64,000 nt of DNA, from the NCBI RefSeq assembly GCF_003073045.1, contig NC_037592.1:9142007-9206006 (forward strand). Direction: 5' to 3'. Position 1 is the stretch's first letter. Each line of letters starts with the position of its first letter. The notes below the pieces were generated by a model, which ran no database searches, was not told where the DNA came from, and saw nothing but the letters and a program-made list of their open reading frames with translations. Origin of the DNA: Pomacea canaliculata. Its lineage: Eukaryota; Mollusca; Gastropoda; Architaenioglossa; Ampullariidae. Position numbers and translations under genes: made by a program. This document shows, in pieces, positions 23,691 to 38,900 of this stretch.

Positions 23691-25970
23691 CATGCTTGTG
23701 TGACGTGTCTTTGACAGCGTATACTTTATGCAGATCACATTTCTTTCCACTAGCATAAAGTTTTAAACTTGTTCGTGGTGAACACTTGACATTTTACCAT
23801 AATGTAACAACACGCACATCGTACCAGGTACAGACAAACGGTGGACAGAGAGAGAGAGTTAAGTCAGGAACAGATGAGATCATAATTCCTTACAGTGCAC
23901 CTGTCAACACAAATAATCAGTCTCTTTGCATGTCTTGCAATAAACCCGTTACCAGTGGGGACACTGACTATTTTGTCAGATATTTTAGTTCCTTTCTGTA
24001 AAGTCCTTTTCACAAAGTGAGCCGACAGCCACCTGGACGCTTTCAGGGTTTGATTCACTTTACTTACACTTACCAGGGGCTTTAGATATTAGCTTCTCTA
24101 CACTATAATTTGCACCCACATTGTCTCAGTCCTGTACACAGCAAACAACACACGAGCTGACCAGAGCAATGTTTTATTTAGCGAGGTACAAAGGGACATA
24201 ACCTGAAATACAACGAGAAGGGAATCAAGTAAGAGTGATTCCCCTTTGCATTGGTCGGTTACAAAGGTTGACTGACAGATGGCTGCTGACTGGAAATGAC
24301 ATGGAAAAACTGAAGAGAGACAAAAGAAAGTTAGTATTAGGTAGAATTTCGTCTTAATAATTATATCTTCCTTTTTACTTAGTTCCTTTCACCGGAAACT
24401 CCTTACACTGTCTCTACTGTTTACTGCACTGTGTTGCCCTAAAAGTTTCCAAAGGTCCATTTTCTCGCTGGGCATATTTTTTCGGAAGAAAAAGTGACAT
24501 GGGCTGTAATAATACCACCGCATTCCCCTGTCTTTTTCAATCACCCTCATCAGCACTCCAAAAAAAGGGCGAACATTGGAGAAAAATTCAAAGAGAAGAT
24601 GACACGTGCTTTGCAGTCTTTTCTGTCAAAAACAAAACACACCAACAACAACAAAAAAAAATGGTTAGGAAAATATTCTTATCAGACGTGATACCCTTGA
24701 CCCATCTGTGTCAACACACGAAAGAAAATAAGATTTGGTGTGAAAGATAGTGGTGTGTATTTTGTACTGTTGTTATGGTTTTCAACAAGTTTCATTCATA
24801 CTTTATAGAAAACTATTCTGGGTTAATACCAGCACGTGTTGAATTATCGAATTCAAATTTATTATTTGACTCCTGAAATGTTGAAGTTTAATTATTGTCT
24901 TTTTAATTTATTCCTTTTGTAAAAAGTGTCAGTGTACCATTTTTTCCTCTTTCTGCCTTTTCATCTCTCAGAGAGCGAAAGAAAGACACAACAAAAAAAG
25001 AGAGAAAGAGGTATACACATAAAAAGAGGGAGAAAGATGTGGATCAGATGGACTCGAGGTAACTGGTTATTTTAAATGCAAATAAGAGCAAATTCAACAG
25101 AAGTAATCGCCCTTTAAAATACTCACGGCATTCCTTACGTGCGACTACGGAGCAGTTTAGTGGATTAAAAATTTTATAGTAGTTCATTCTGATTATTTTT
25201 GTTCGCAAATTAGAGTGCATGGTCTGCAGTAAACACTTCCAGGTTCTGACACAATCTACTTCCATTTTCCTCCATTTACATCGTCACTCTTCATTAAAAG
25301 ACAACGACAGATTAGAGTTTATGTCATTCATTCATCTTTAAACAAATAAAGGGACACAACTAGAGCACATGAGGTAGGGAGATAATACAGGATTACGTGT
25401 GCAACAAATAACAGTGAGTTACATCATGAATCTGTATGGCTCAAAGACGATTTTTTTAATTAACTCCTAGAACGACAGAACAGCTTCCGGTTTAGCGAAC
25501 GACGACAGTGGCTGTGTCAGCAGAGTCTGCGAGAGTAACAACAATAAATAAACAGGCAGGAGGTGGTGTATACTGCAGGTGGAAGGATGCTACTGTGCAA
25601 GTGTTAAACTTTTCGGTTTGTTTTTTTTAGCTTCCGCGGGCAAGTATATCGAAAGAGCAGGAGAAGTGGTGAGCGGCTCTCATGCTGCAGGCCGTTCAGA
25701 CAAATGCTTCAGTCCATTGAGAGCCAAGACTTGTTTGAAGAGCTTATCTGTTGTCTGTGTGCTGAAAACAAAACCACAGTTGTTTTGTAAATAAGTTTCA
25801 CACTTTTACACTCACTCTAGACTATTAGACTAGTGTCGATAACGCTTTGCTTTAAAGCAATTGTCAACTAATGGTAGAATTAATACCAGTTTCTTGTGTG
25901 GTTCAATTACCATCATAATCAATATTAAAGTACTTTAACAGCACAAAGGTCTGGTGGGAAGAAAATCCAG
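23691..25970. repeat. Duplicated 3' flank of gene C (copy 2 of 2)
   Basis: Partner of 2117-5510 behind gene B. It is shorter because it lacks the CAGA array and about 680 bp present in the B copy. It has about 150 bp of its own near 25440-25580. Confidence 0.75.
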
Positions 25971-25972
25971 GC

Positions 25973-25978
25973 TTTATT
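25973..25978 (-). terminator. Poly(A) signal of gene C
   Basis: AATAAA on the minus strand about 50 nt past the stop codon, at the position homologous to that of gene B. Confidence 0.65.
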
Positions 25979-26027
25979 GCCCCAGGATGCACAATCTCAA
26001 CAGGCACATTGAAGTAATGGGCGACAG

Positions 26028-26961
26028 TTACGCCCTGTCTGCAAAATTTTCTGAAATAAAGGAAATAATTATTTTAATTATGATAAAAGACAGTGCCATC
26101 ATTAAATAAATATCGAACAAGAAATTGTTTAACAAAATATCAGTCACAACCTTTCGCTAACAAGATGATATTGTAAGAAACGACTTACGGGTATGTAGAA
26201 ATCCTTGTTTCAGGTCGCACAGTCGTGAAATAAAAACAAGAAGTGATTAAGCGCTGATAATTACTGCCGTTAAGTAGTCGGTAGTCGGACCTGACGGCGG
26301 TTGTTTTCAAGGGAGACAATGCGTGTTGGGACCTGTAAGCGATGTCGGCAAAAGAGGTTCGATAATAAAAAGTGAGGTGCGCAAGGAACTGGTTGACGAC
26401 ATCATAGCATCATCTAGAGATGATAATAATAAGTACCTTTGCATAAGTTTCTCACTGTGGCATTGGCAGCGGCAAGGTTTTCCTTTATTGTTGTCAATAA
26501 ACAGGCTTCGGCCTCTTGTGCCAAACACTCGGTGGCATGGATTAGAATTCTGTTGATGGGGATTTTTATGATTTAGAAGTTTGAAAAAATTCACAGCTTA
26601 GATACAGGTAAGGATAGGGAAACATCTCATCGGGTTAGAATACTTTGCATGCAAATCCAAACTGCATGGAAATCGCATTTCTTGCTAACAAAATGTGACA
26701 TTGTGAACTACGTGTTCGAATATTTAACTTTAAAGATTGTTTTATTGTTTTACCCTGTCATGGGTATTGAGATATATATATATCTCACAACTCCTATCTA
26801 GTGGTTTGGCTTTCTTGTTTGATGATGATGATGATGATGATTGATGATGATGATTGATGATTGATGATGATGATGATTGATGATGATGATTGATGATGAT
26901 TGATGGATGATGATTGATGGATGATGATGATTGATGGATGATGATTGATGATGATGATGAT

Positions 26962-26993
<32 letters not shown>

Positions 26994-29900
26994 TATACTG
27001 AATAGTGCACTATTTGGTGCTACCGTCTCACTCATTTTTTAATGAAAGAAAGTTAATGGGACAGACAGACAGACAGGAAAAGAAGGGAGACAATGAATGA
27101 CCGCAAGAACAGATCAATGTAAAACATTGTGTTTTCTTTCCTTACAATCTACATCACTGTGTTATATTTCCTTACCTGCACCATGTACTGGGAGTAAGTA
27201 TGGCCGCTCCGACTTCTGCAGCGGAAAGCGAGACAGAGACCAGTGTCTCCAAGTCACCAAGACTGACCCCCTGCACCAGCTGTGCTTTGTAAACACACGT
27301 CCTGACATTTGGACAGGACGAAGTCTTGGTCGTGTTTTGCTCAAAAACTTAAAATAACAATCAAACCTGGTCATTCCCAGTAATACTGATAAGTAAATCA
27401 CTAAATTCATCGTTTAAATACAAACAAAAATATATTATAAATCAGACAGCTAAAAGCCAGCAACATCAAGAAAAAATGTCGTGAAGTCTTGTATTTGTTG
27501 CCTAATAGTTCGACAGATTTGGTGAGCAGCGAGGAGAAATAAATATTTTAAAGCAAATATTAAATGCAATGCGAGTCTCAAGATGATGCTGTGTGTTTGT
27601 TTACCTGTACAAACCGCCTCGTAGCTTTTTACAACTCTCTGCCATTTGTGACTGAGGCTGTCACTACATGAACTGGTGTTTCTAGAGAGACACTGGAACC
27701 GCGGCACTAGAATCCTAGTAAAATTACTTTTATGAAATAATATCTGTGTAACAATTTAACTTAAACATGTACAAATAATAGAAACTGATGATTGCAATAG
27801 TTTATTTTATTGAATAACTTATTAACGAACATTCACAATTTTGCGAAAGTGTTGTTATGATTTTGAGAAAACTTCTTAGACTATTAATTGCATCTTGCCT
27901 GCAGGAATGGCTAGTCAATTCCTCAACAGCAGAATACAGTCTTTCAAAGAGGTAGTCTCCCTGCTCTTGAGCATCCATCCAACAAGAAAAAGCACCGGGA
28001 CACTCTGGTTACAAATATTTTCTTTACAGACAATAACACTACAAACGTAAACATTAGTATTATTTAGTAACATGCGGAATGAATTTTCTAGATTGTATCT
28101 GAATAGGTAATGATGAAATATATCAGCCTGTATATAAGAGAAGAGATAAGAAAATTATTCTTAAATATCAGACAGAATCTCAGATCGCATGCTGCTACAG
28201 CAACAGCTAATACAACAAACAAATGAGCAACCTCTATGGCCACTATTTTAACAGCTTTAATAACAACGGCTACTATAACAGTGACTAAAAAACAAAAACT
28301 TGAAAAAAAAAATGTATTGTAATTTTAGGTGTAATCTTTTTTTTTTTCTTCGCATTCAGTTTCTAAAAAGACATAATGTGAATGACTCTGTGATTAGAGA
28401 AAAAAAAATCAGACCTGTTAAGCACGCTCCTTCGGTCATTTTAAATGTAATGCTTAGTGACTGCCATTCTTTTGTATCTTTATCACAGTAGTTTATTGCC
28501 CCTGCGCAGTCCCTGTAAGTGTTAATGTTCTTGCTGGGAACAGAAACAATGTTAGCTGAGCATCAGAAAGAAATAAGCAATTTGTAAAAGATTTATATAC
28601 ACTGAAATTTATTTTTCAAATAATTAGGCTATTCTTTGCACCAGATACTATTTACAAAAATGTGAGTTCAAACTATCCTCCCTTTTGACATAGACCTCCG
28701 AACATTACCGAGACTTATAGAGGTTAGTAACAGAGACATACTTATTTTGGAAAAAATGCGCTCAATGGGAAAAGGAAGACCGAATGTTAATAGGACATAT
28801 CTTAGGACGATCGTGACATCAAGGATTTGAACTCTTTTTCTGTTTGGTCGTACTTGTAGACCTTTCTCTCGAGACAATAATTATGTTGGAGGGAGAAAGT
28901 TTTAAATTGATTTTTTTTTTTGTGCTTTCACAGAACCCAAACCATTTGGCAAAAACATAAAAATAAACTAAACTTTCCCCCTTCACTAGATCCTTAACCA
29001 AATCGTGGAGAGGTGAATGTCGCAGATGTAACACCTACTGCCACTTTGTGTAAAGTCATCTCTTTAGTAGCACCTTCAATATGTAAGCTTAAATAAAATT
29101 AAGTAGTGTGCACGTGAAAACTTCTCTTCAATACAAACCACATGTTGTCGGCGTCCAGGAGGTCGGCAGTACACGCGCACTTCACGAGCTCCACTGCACA
29201 CAGGTTGTCTACACAGAGACGTTGAGGTGAACAGTTTTTGAGAAATTCTTAAGAAAGGAAACTCAATGTAAAATTTGTTATAATATCCCTTTTCCTCTTT
29301 TGTTTGTGTGTCTTTTCATTCTCACTTCTTATTGAGAAATACCTCAATAAGAGAAATACTTTTGCATCTATATGTGAGGTTACCTTTTGAACAAGGGTCC
29401 GTGTAAGACTCTTTAAGGCTCATTAGTTCACTTCTGGTTTCATGATCGTCCTCACACAGTTTAATAAACAAAGTATTGTTGACACAAGTGCTCAGATTCT
29501 GAAAGGAACTGTTAGCATAAATGAAAATAAATTAAATATTTCCTTGTGTCATGAAAATATTGATTAATTAATTTTGTTCTTAGAGATCCAAAACAAAGGC
29601 AAAGAGAAAAAACACAAAAAAGAAAAAAGAAGATGAAAAATGGAGTCAACATATCGTGCACGCATATGTGTGTGTGTGGGTGTGTGTGTTTGGACATTTG
29701 TGAGAGAAAATAAACTTTTTGTATTACTGAAAGTAGCCATGAGTACAAACTAATGAAAATTAACTAAAGAAAGGATGAAATGATTGAGAAGGAGAGAACA
29801 TACAGCAATAAAGATGATGGATAAAAACAAACATACAAATGAGCAGCAAATGCAATAAGCCAAAGAAAGAGAAGAAGCAGGGAACTGAATACAAGGACAC

Positions 29901-32900
29901 GAACAGGTCAGGTCAATCACGTGCACGTATTTTCCAGAGATTCAATGACATGACACTGGACTAAACGGATTGACTGGCGGATTCGGACACCAAAATGTAC
30001 ATCTGACTTTAGAGATGAATTGCAGGAGTGAAGAAGCATGCTGCAGTTATGTCCAGCGTCAGTGTCTGAAAAACAAACAATAATCTGCTATTATCCTTTC
30101 TTTATTTTAATAAAATATAACTATGAAAAAAAGAGTTGATTTCCTCTTTCACCAAAAGATTGTTTTTATTATAGAAAGTGGAACTTCTAGCCCGTTAATC
30201 TCTCCTTTAAATTGCTACACATCGGCGCCACCTGCTTTAGCCGATTCAACATGGTAGGCATGGAACAAACTGCACAATTAGCCATCTAAAAATATATATA
30301 TTAATGCATGGTTTTAGTAAATTTTAAATTTTTAAATAGATGACTTTGAATGAGAGATTGAAAGTGGTGTGTACAGTGTATGGGAGTTGCTATAAAGTTA
30401 AAGAGGGTACCGATATGCGTGAGCAGGGTGTTCGACCCCCCAAAGACCAAGCAAACTGTAATGTAAGCTGTTTACTCGGAGTACTGACTGTCGTAAGACC
30501 TTTCCTACCACGGGCTCCGACTGACATAGTCCCAAACGAGATACAAATGCTGTTTCTCTATATTTTCTAAGCAATTTTGATGTTTGCTTTTTTTTCTAAA
30601 ACTGGTGCGGATCGCTTAGTTATTTTTTCAGAAACAGTGTTATGAACTGGAACTGTAATTGTTCTCCCACTAAGAATGTGCCTTCCAGTGGATCCCATGT
30701 TCTTCCAACGACCTTTGTGGCCTCAGTGGAGTTATCAAGTGTCCACTCCTACGATGTTTTCCCACTCAGGACACTTTGGGTTCAGGATTATGCTGCTGTG
30801 GTTACTTTGTGTTATTCTGCTTAATTAACCGCTTTTACCGAGTGTTGGAAGTGATTGGATCCCAGATGTATGTGCACCTGTAGTCGTTCGCGGAAGTGCA
30901 GTGTACCATGTTGGTCTGCTGGTCCACCAGCAGCGGTAGATGCATTAAAAATAGAAAATTTCCTTAAGGCCAAGCACCTGGGTAAAAATTGTCGAAAATT
31001 TTAAGATTTAGCCATTTTGAGATTATGGCATATTGTGAAAGTTCAAAGTCTGTTCTATTCACTCACCGAGTGGATTTTCATAAAACAATCTAGAAATATG
31101 TCTATTTTGTCAATAAAAACACCTACTTCTATCCTATTTACTTTTCCCGAGCGCAGAATTAGCGAGAATAGAGAATGTTTGGGACATAGCAACACACTCG
31201 ACCACGTGCGAAACATCGTCACATCGCATACCGGACGAAAGGTCACTGAATGAACTTTCAAACAAAGGCTGTGTCAAAACCCATAGAAGGCCCCACGCTA
31301 TGATACGAGCTCTTTTCTAGACGACACAAAGGGTCGGAAATTTCCTTATATGGATGCATGCGTAACATACTTAGCATATAGCCAATCAGAATTCACTAAC
31401 GCCGACCTCGACGTGGTCATAGGTCACACGAACACTCTTCGGCAGTGTTCGGGTATCCCACAAGGCAACTGTCATGGCCTCCGGATGTAAACAATCTCCA
31501 GAGTAACTCAAAGCTAATGCTGGGGTATTTTCTTTCTGGGACATTAACGTTAATATTAAATGTTCATTGTGCCTGTCAGACGCTCATTTCTTCTCAAAAT
31601 ACCACGTGCGAAAGAATAAAAACCACGTGGACATTCTGAGACCGTCGTAGCGGCTGAAAAAAATGTAACTTAGTGAACTGAATTCGGCTGTCGAAATCAC
31701 AATCAGTCATGTGGTAAGCGAGCTGAAAATAAAGCGAAGTTTTAATTTCTGCTGCAAATCTTGGTAGTAATCAGGACTAGATGCGAACATTTACACATTT
31801 GAGTGAACTTGCAATGCTAGTTATTTATGTACTTTGTCAGGAATGTAAGGAAACAGCTTTGCACAGATAACAAAGGTTGGGTGGGGGTTGGATTGTCTTA
31901 CTCCAACCAAATGTCACAAACAGAATGTGAAGACAATTATGTATAGCATTCCTAACAAACAGAATGAAAACTGCTATCTAGTCAAGTTTGTAGCCATTCA
32001 GTGTCTAGACAGCACATCATTGTCAGAGCCCTAAAAGGCCAGACAGCTGGTGCTTTTCCCATAAATTTTTGCCAAAAAAAAAAAAAAGAAACCACCTAGC
32101 CACAAAAATCAACCATCTTAATCCATGTGACTACAGATCATAAAAATTCATAAAATAATCCTAGCATACAGAGGAACAGAACATGAGCAGCTGCTCAAAT
32201 TCTGGTGTACTCAATGATGTATCTCTAGATTTCATGAACAGTTATTCTTCTTATTCCTATTCGCCCCCAGTGAGCATATAGGGCCGCAAGAATAGGTTAT
32301 ACTCTGCTACAGCTTTTGAAATAATTTCTTTAATGAAAGAATTATATTTTGATGTTCATCTCATCACTCTGCAACTGAAGGCTAAGAAAGATGAGAGTGT
32401 TTCCTACTAATGCTGCTACTTCAGTAGATGCTTACAAAAATTGAAAGCAACATGTGAGACAACATCACTAAATGTTAGATAGCAAAAGACCATAGATGGC
32501 ATAAAACCATGAAGCTAGTGGACACTGAACTTCTATATAACTATCTAAACCTATAACTGTGTTGCTCAATATTTGCAAACACCAATGTTTTTATTACTGT
32601 GTACTTCTCTGAAGCCTGGTCAGCATTTGGGTACAAAACACAACCATGTTGACTTTACTAAAAGTGAACAAAATAATTAATTTTATTAGTAATATTAAAG
32701 TTATGTGTAGTAACACATTGAAAGATGGTTATAGTTTTTATTCAACAGGTAAATTACATGAAAGGCTTAGATAAAACAAAGCTACTAAGCTTGATATTTC
32801 TGCTCGCGCTTTTTCCGTTCCTTGTTTATGTTACAGTTTGTTTACTTATAAACCCTATAACTTTATATTAACATGTGCTACAGGCTTAAAATTTGGTTGA

Positions 32901-35900
32901 AGGTTTCTTTATACATATCTAAACATATCCATGAGAGCTTTTAAAAAAACTAATTAGTGGTTTAGTAGTTATCTAAGCTTTTAGTTTGTTTTCCCTTGCC
33001 CTTTTTCAGTTTCTTGTTTTGGTAAGCTTGTTAGTTCAAAAGCTTGTAAATTAACATTGACATGTGATATAGTCATGAAATTCGGTTGAGAGTTTCTTTA
33101 TATACATGTCAACATTTAATGAGGGCGCTTTTTAAAAATATTTAGTAGTTTAGTAGTTACTAAATTTCAGTTTTTCTTTCCTCGTTTTCTCAGTTCTTGT
33201 TTTGGGTACAGACTGTTTACTTCAAAAGGACAAAACTTTTTATCGACAAGAGATATAGTCGTGCAATTTGGTTGAGTAATTCTTCATACATATATAACAT
33301 TTCTATGAACGATTTTTAAAGAATATATTAGTAGTTTGGGTAGTTTATACTGTTTTTAATCAAAATTTCTTAAAATTTAACACAGTGTTTTACAAAAAAA
33401 AATTCATAAAAAAAAAACCTAAGCCGATTTGCAAAATCTCTTTTCATAGAAATGTAGATCTGTCTTTTAAGTAACTATTTCAATAAAAAGTTCGAGTCTA
33501 CTCACAAAATTGACGAAGTTTTTGTATTTTTTAAAAATGTTTGTTTTGGCGCATTTTTGGTTTGTTTCCATGGCAACCGATGGTGTGACAAGTGCAGTAA
33601 AACTATTTTTTGAACATTCAGTCAACGGCTAAATAGCTGATACAAAAAAATCCGCGCTATCGCGTGAAACGTAAAAGTTTTTTTTTTGGCAGGTGCCTAG
33701 CCTTAATTGTAGGTATGATAACTGGTTCACGATGTTTCACCATGTACACTAAAGTTGAAAAGTCGATGTCGATGACATTTATGGAACTCTAGTCAAAGAG
33801 ACCAAAACGACAACGAGGCTGAACTGACGAACGGCAGACTAGAGATACAGGTATATAAGTCACACATATACCATCATTACATTGATGCATTTACCTTCAC
33901 ATAGCTCATCAAGTGTAGTCTTTAAAGCCGCTGCTTGTTTCCTTTGTGTTGAATTCAGGAAACAGAAATCAGCCTTCTCTTCCATGCACCTTTGTCCAGA
34001 AATCAGTAATCTGTTGATTGACAAATTTACAAATCACTTGGAGTACAAGAGTAGAACGTGAAGCAATGGATGAAAGTATGAAGGAAGGTGGATACTATAA
34101 ACAGTGTAAGATGGAGTCGTTACATGATGGTTAGCATAACAGTATTGCTAGTGAGTTCAAAATAGTATTTCAGGGTTAGTACTTTGAGAACAGATATATT
34201 TTCAGAGAGAGGGAGAGATACGGCAGAGTTTAAGTTATTTTCAATAACTGTCAAAGGCTGCCATCAAAGCAGTACCGGCAGCAGTCACCGATTTATTTAC
34301 AAATGCAAATACCAATTCATTTCTAATACTCACTTACACCACCAGCCTGGATTGGTAAGGGAAGAGGCGCTTTTTCTGCGTTCGCCAGTGAAATAGTTTC
34401 GTCTGCCGACGTTTCTTGTATTGTGATACCCGACATAACTTCAAAGGTTTGTTGACAGTTTAGAAAACTGGAACAGCTCTCAGAGCTCGTCATCTCTATG
34501 TAAACTTCAAAACCACAAATATGTTTATAGAAAGCTGTATTTGGTTCTCTTCTGTTTTAAATATTAAGCCAATAACTAATTTCTATAAATGAGATACAGG
34601 TAATCACATGTCAACATTCTTGCTTAATAAATATGTAATGAAGTTCTTGATTAACGTAAGAGCATAATGCCGTTATCCTAACAGTCCATTCCATGAGTTC
34701 CTGACAATATTCATGCACTTCAGCGAGCTCTGACATTTTTCTGCATATTTTGAAGTTTGAATGTATCCATCAGGTTAACAGACTTGTTATTTATAAATTC
34801 TTCCAGACACAAATAAGTAAAATAGATGCTGAGAGTGAAAGACAACAAGAGATGCAAAACAAGCACAAGTGTACTTTCTGTCCTCAGAGCCACCTATAAA
34901 ATTGTTTTCAATTTCCCGCCAAACATAACTTTATTTTGCCATTCAACCTGATTTCATGCACAGGTTTAGTGATCGCAAATTTACTCCAATAACCACGAAA
35001 CATTTCAAGTCTCGAACCCACACTTTGTCACAGGAAGAGAAGTATTTACCTGAACAAGCTGCCCCATAACTTTTTCCAACCCGTCGCCACTTGTCTGAAA
35101 GGGTCGGGCTGCATCTTTTGGCGAGACATTTGAAAAGTGCTTTGAAAATCCTAGAGGAAGTTTAAACATATTCATTGTTGCTATGTTCGGTTGAAATTGA
35201 CAGTTAAAATAATACATAGTAATATAATACCACAAAAAGTAACGGAAACAGAGATATCATTAATCACTAACCGAAATGAAATATAAAGCTGTCTTATGTT
35301 TTGTCTTGCACTCACCGTTGTAGCTTCATGACTGCACACTGCTCACGCTAGTCTTTCAGTTGCTGTTAGCCGTTCTTGGTCCATATTTTTTTTTATAAAA
35401 TTAAAACTCGTTATTTATAGCTACCAATTTAAACTTATTACTGTAATTATAGTCCATTGTTTTCAATCCGTTTCAAATCCTCCTTCTGTCACGTGGACGT
35501 ACGCCTCACGACTTGGGAATAAAAGTAGGATCGAGAGAAAACTCAGTATTAAATTAAATTAGTAGTAAATTTCCCTTTGGCTTGTATTTATTCTTTTCTG
35601 GAGTAGTCTACCCTTTGACTGGACAAAGAAACCTGACCTAACGGTTTCCCGAGGCTCCGTGAAGAGCAATAATCAGTGTTCGTTGTCATACTGAAGCTCC
35701 GAATCTGACGGAGAGGCTTCAAGGAAGAAATTCAGTGCAAGAGAAACAATAACTGCTAAAGATTTATATGATAGGAGGAAACTATGATTTAAAAACATAT
35801 TTTACATTATATTTTAATGAAGATTTTGATGGTGTTATCTCTTCAGAAAGCATCTTTAAAGTTTGCATGGGACAAAATTTCTCTCCAGGCAGAGAAACTC

Positions 35901-38900
35901 TACACACTTTCCAGTCTAAAACTGAAACCTATATTTTTAAAATCACCTCCTGTAATCTTGCCGTTCGTTTGAAATCTTTCTCGCCTTGTTTTACGTCCAC
36001 GTCACTTTATATTCATGAGATGCAAGCTGCTATCATCTATCGCAGGGGTGGGCAATTAATTTTCCCAAGGGGCCGGATGAGAAACTGGAATGGTTCTAGA
36101 GGGCCGGACTAATATAGTTAACTCACTTTTACCCAATACTGTATATATAGTATATTTACTGGTGGGCGGCCAGCGGGCGGGCCGGTCAGAGACGGGAGGC
36201 GGGCCGGATCCGGCCCGCGGGCCGGCGTTTGCCCAGGTCTGATCTATCGTGATGTCTGTCATTTGTTAATTTAATTCACGCAAAAGTTGCCTTGGTATTA
36301 GAAAATGCGCTTGATAAATCATCTCAGTTATGACTTGTCTGCAGCACCTGCCCTGTTTGGCGCATGCTGCTCATACTTACTTAACAATTCCATAATAATA
36401 AAATGGAACTGCCAATCGTCCTTGTTCTAATCACAGGGTTCCAGGTTTTTCGCAGGACGCGCTGTCGCTACACTTCCCACGGTACAATAATTCCAACCGA
36501 TAATATTTATTGGGGCACTCTTTAACTTTATGTCGAGCAGACAACTTTATTTTACGACAGCATGTAATTGAAATGTAGAAGTAAATATAACACAAAAAGA
36601 ACCCTGCATAAATGTGATTTAATATTTTTCGAAACACTTTCAAAATCCTGTAAAAATTTAGAGAATGATATAGTGTACCAGTCTCCTGTATCAACTATAT
36701 TACTATTGAAACTTAGATTTTAACGGGTTTCAATAAGAAGTGGACAAAGTTTAATGCCTTGTGAGCAGTGTAAGTTACAATTTAAATCTGTATATGCATT
36801 CTTAAGGCAGACTCCTTCAGGATAAGGGTTTCAGTTCACAAAATCTTTATAAAAGAAGAGTGTAAAATGTGACATTATTTTATAGAGGGAGCACAAGATT
36901 CTTACCTGCAGGCGCGTTTATTATCAATTGAAAAATTGAAACCACCTGATGAAGACGCTATGCGTTGTGTAAAATTAGTCCAGCATGGAAGAGAGTCAGG
37001 GCACTCTGTGAGGAACGAAAGACCACATCTCAAAGAATATTCAGATAATAAAACCTTGAAGATAAAGGTTAATTCATATATGGAAGTATATAAATGTTTT
37101 AATGGATGCTTATGTATGGAAGATTTAATCTATATATATGTATGTGTGTTCATGTGTGTGTGTGAACGGTAATCGAGCATAGGTCAGAAATATGTCTTCC
37201 TAATAGGATTCGTACGGGGGGAGTATAACAGAAATTTTGAAATTTCTGTGTCTACGCCCAGCAAGGTATAAAAATTAGGCGTTTCTTCCTCCTGATCAGT
37301 AAATGGTTCAATTTACTTAAATTTGGGAAAAGTTCTGTCATCTTCAGGCTACTGACACATAGTACAAGAAGTAGAATAGAGCAAGGCACTATGGCGGGGT
37401 TAAACATACAAAGAGGAAACGAAGTCCAATAACCTTTCAATCAGTAAGAAATAAGCTATGACTAATAATCTGTCGAAGGTGAAAGCTCAGCTTGCTCCTA
37501 AAATATTTGTGGTTTACTTTTTCTTCAGTACACTTTCTTTGCAGCACTCCGAAGATTAGTAAAAGAAACAATAAAACTGACCTGTATTGCAAACGGCTTG
37601 TTTAGTGTTGATGGTTGTAGTTGCGTTATGCATATGAGTAGAATGATCACAGTTTGTAATCTTACTGATGCAGTCTTGATAAAGATCCAGATGCTTGCTG
37701 CCAACAACAAAATAAGAAATTTATAGTTCGGAACTACACGAAGCCTAAATCATGTGATACGAGTGTCTACAAAATGTTAAAGCTTTGCATTGGGATGGAT
37801 GAGAGAAAAAAGTAAACCATTGTCTCTGTAACAATCCGATCGAAAAATTAGGAAATATTTCCGGTGATAAAAAGTATGATTAATTAGCATTGTTTACAAA
37901 TTGACAGTCAGAAAAATGCAATACGACTTTACAATTAAATAGGGTCTTTTAAACAATGGCGAAAATATTTGTTTTCAAAACAAAAATTGTGAATGTTAGG
38001 GCAGAAAACTACAAGGAACTAGTAACGACATGCTGATGCAGTGTCAGAAACGTGTGTCTCTAAAAATCTACTTCATTCATTCCCATCTGGATTTCTTTCT
38101 TAAAAACTTGTGGTATGGATAGTGATGAACGTGGCGAACGTTTTCATCAAGATATCACAACAGTGGAAACAAATATCAGGTAAAATTGCCCACTACCATG
38201 CTGGCTGACTACTGGTGGACACTTTCTGAGATGCTCCCGAACAGGTGCACAAACAAAGAGACAAACAAAGAAATCTATGAAGTAGTCCATGGTTTGACGT
38301 TTTACAGGTATTAACCACAGGTAACTGTGCTGAGTAAAAACAAAAACAAAAACAAAAAAATCCTCGGTGAACATACTGGCAGATCTTTGTTTTGCTGAGA
38401 GAAAGAAACATGTTCTTTTACTGACTGTTTGTTTAAAGTTAGTTGTGACACAGACCACTGTGGATAAGTTTACGTACCATCTATTGTCGGTAGACTGCGA
38501 AGTATATGTTACAGGATGCAAACAGTGGCATTTCCAGACCTTAAGGTAGCAAATCATTTCTGACAAAGAAAAAGTATTTGAGAGGAAATCATACCTTACA
38601 ATAAAAACTTCAAACATATTAATATTAAAACTATAATCAATAATTCAAGATAATTTAGCAAAACTTTATACGTTTCGTGCCTAGCTGCACCCAAAAGTTT
38701 TAAAAGTAAAAGCGAAAATTATCTACAGAAGAATAAAAAGTGAAATCTTGAATAAAAATCTTGCTGTTTAGATAAAAGTACCAAAATGCAATATTATCGT
38801 TCTTTGCTTCCTTATGATTTTTAAGAACAGTAATTACCTGGGTAACACCTGGAGTTGTATTTTTCTCGAAAGTGATTTATTTTGTTGACGGTTTGGCTAT

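Noticed and set aside
26742-27035. Poly-His and poly-Ile/Ser open frames
   Set aside because: Translation of the GAT microsatellite in intron 16 of gene C.
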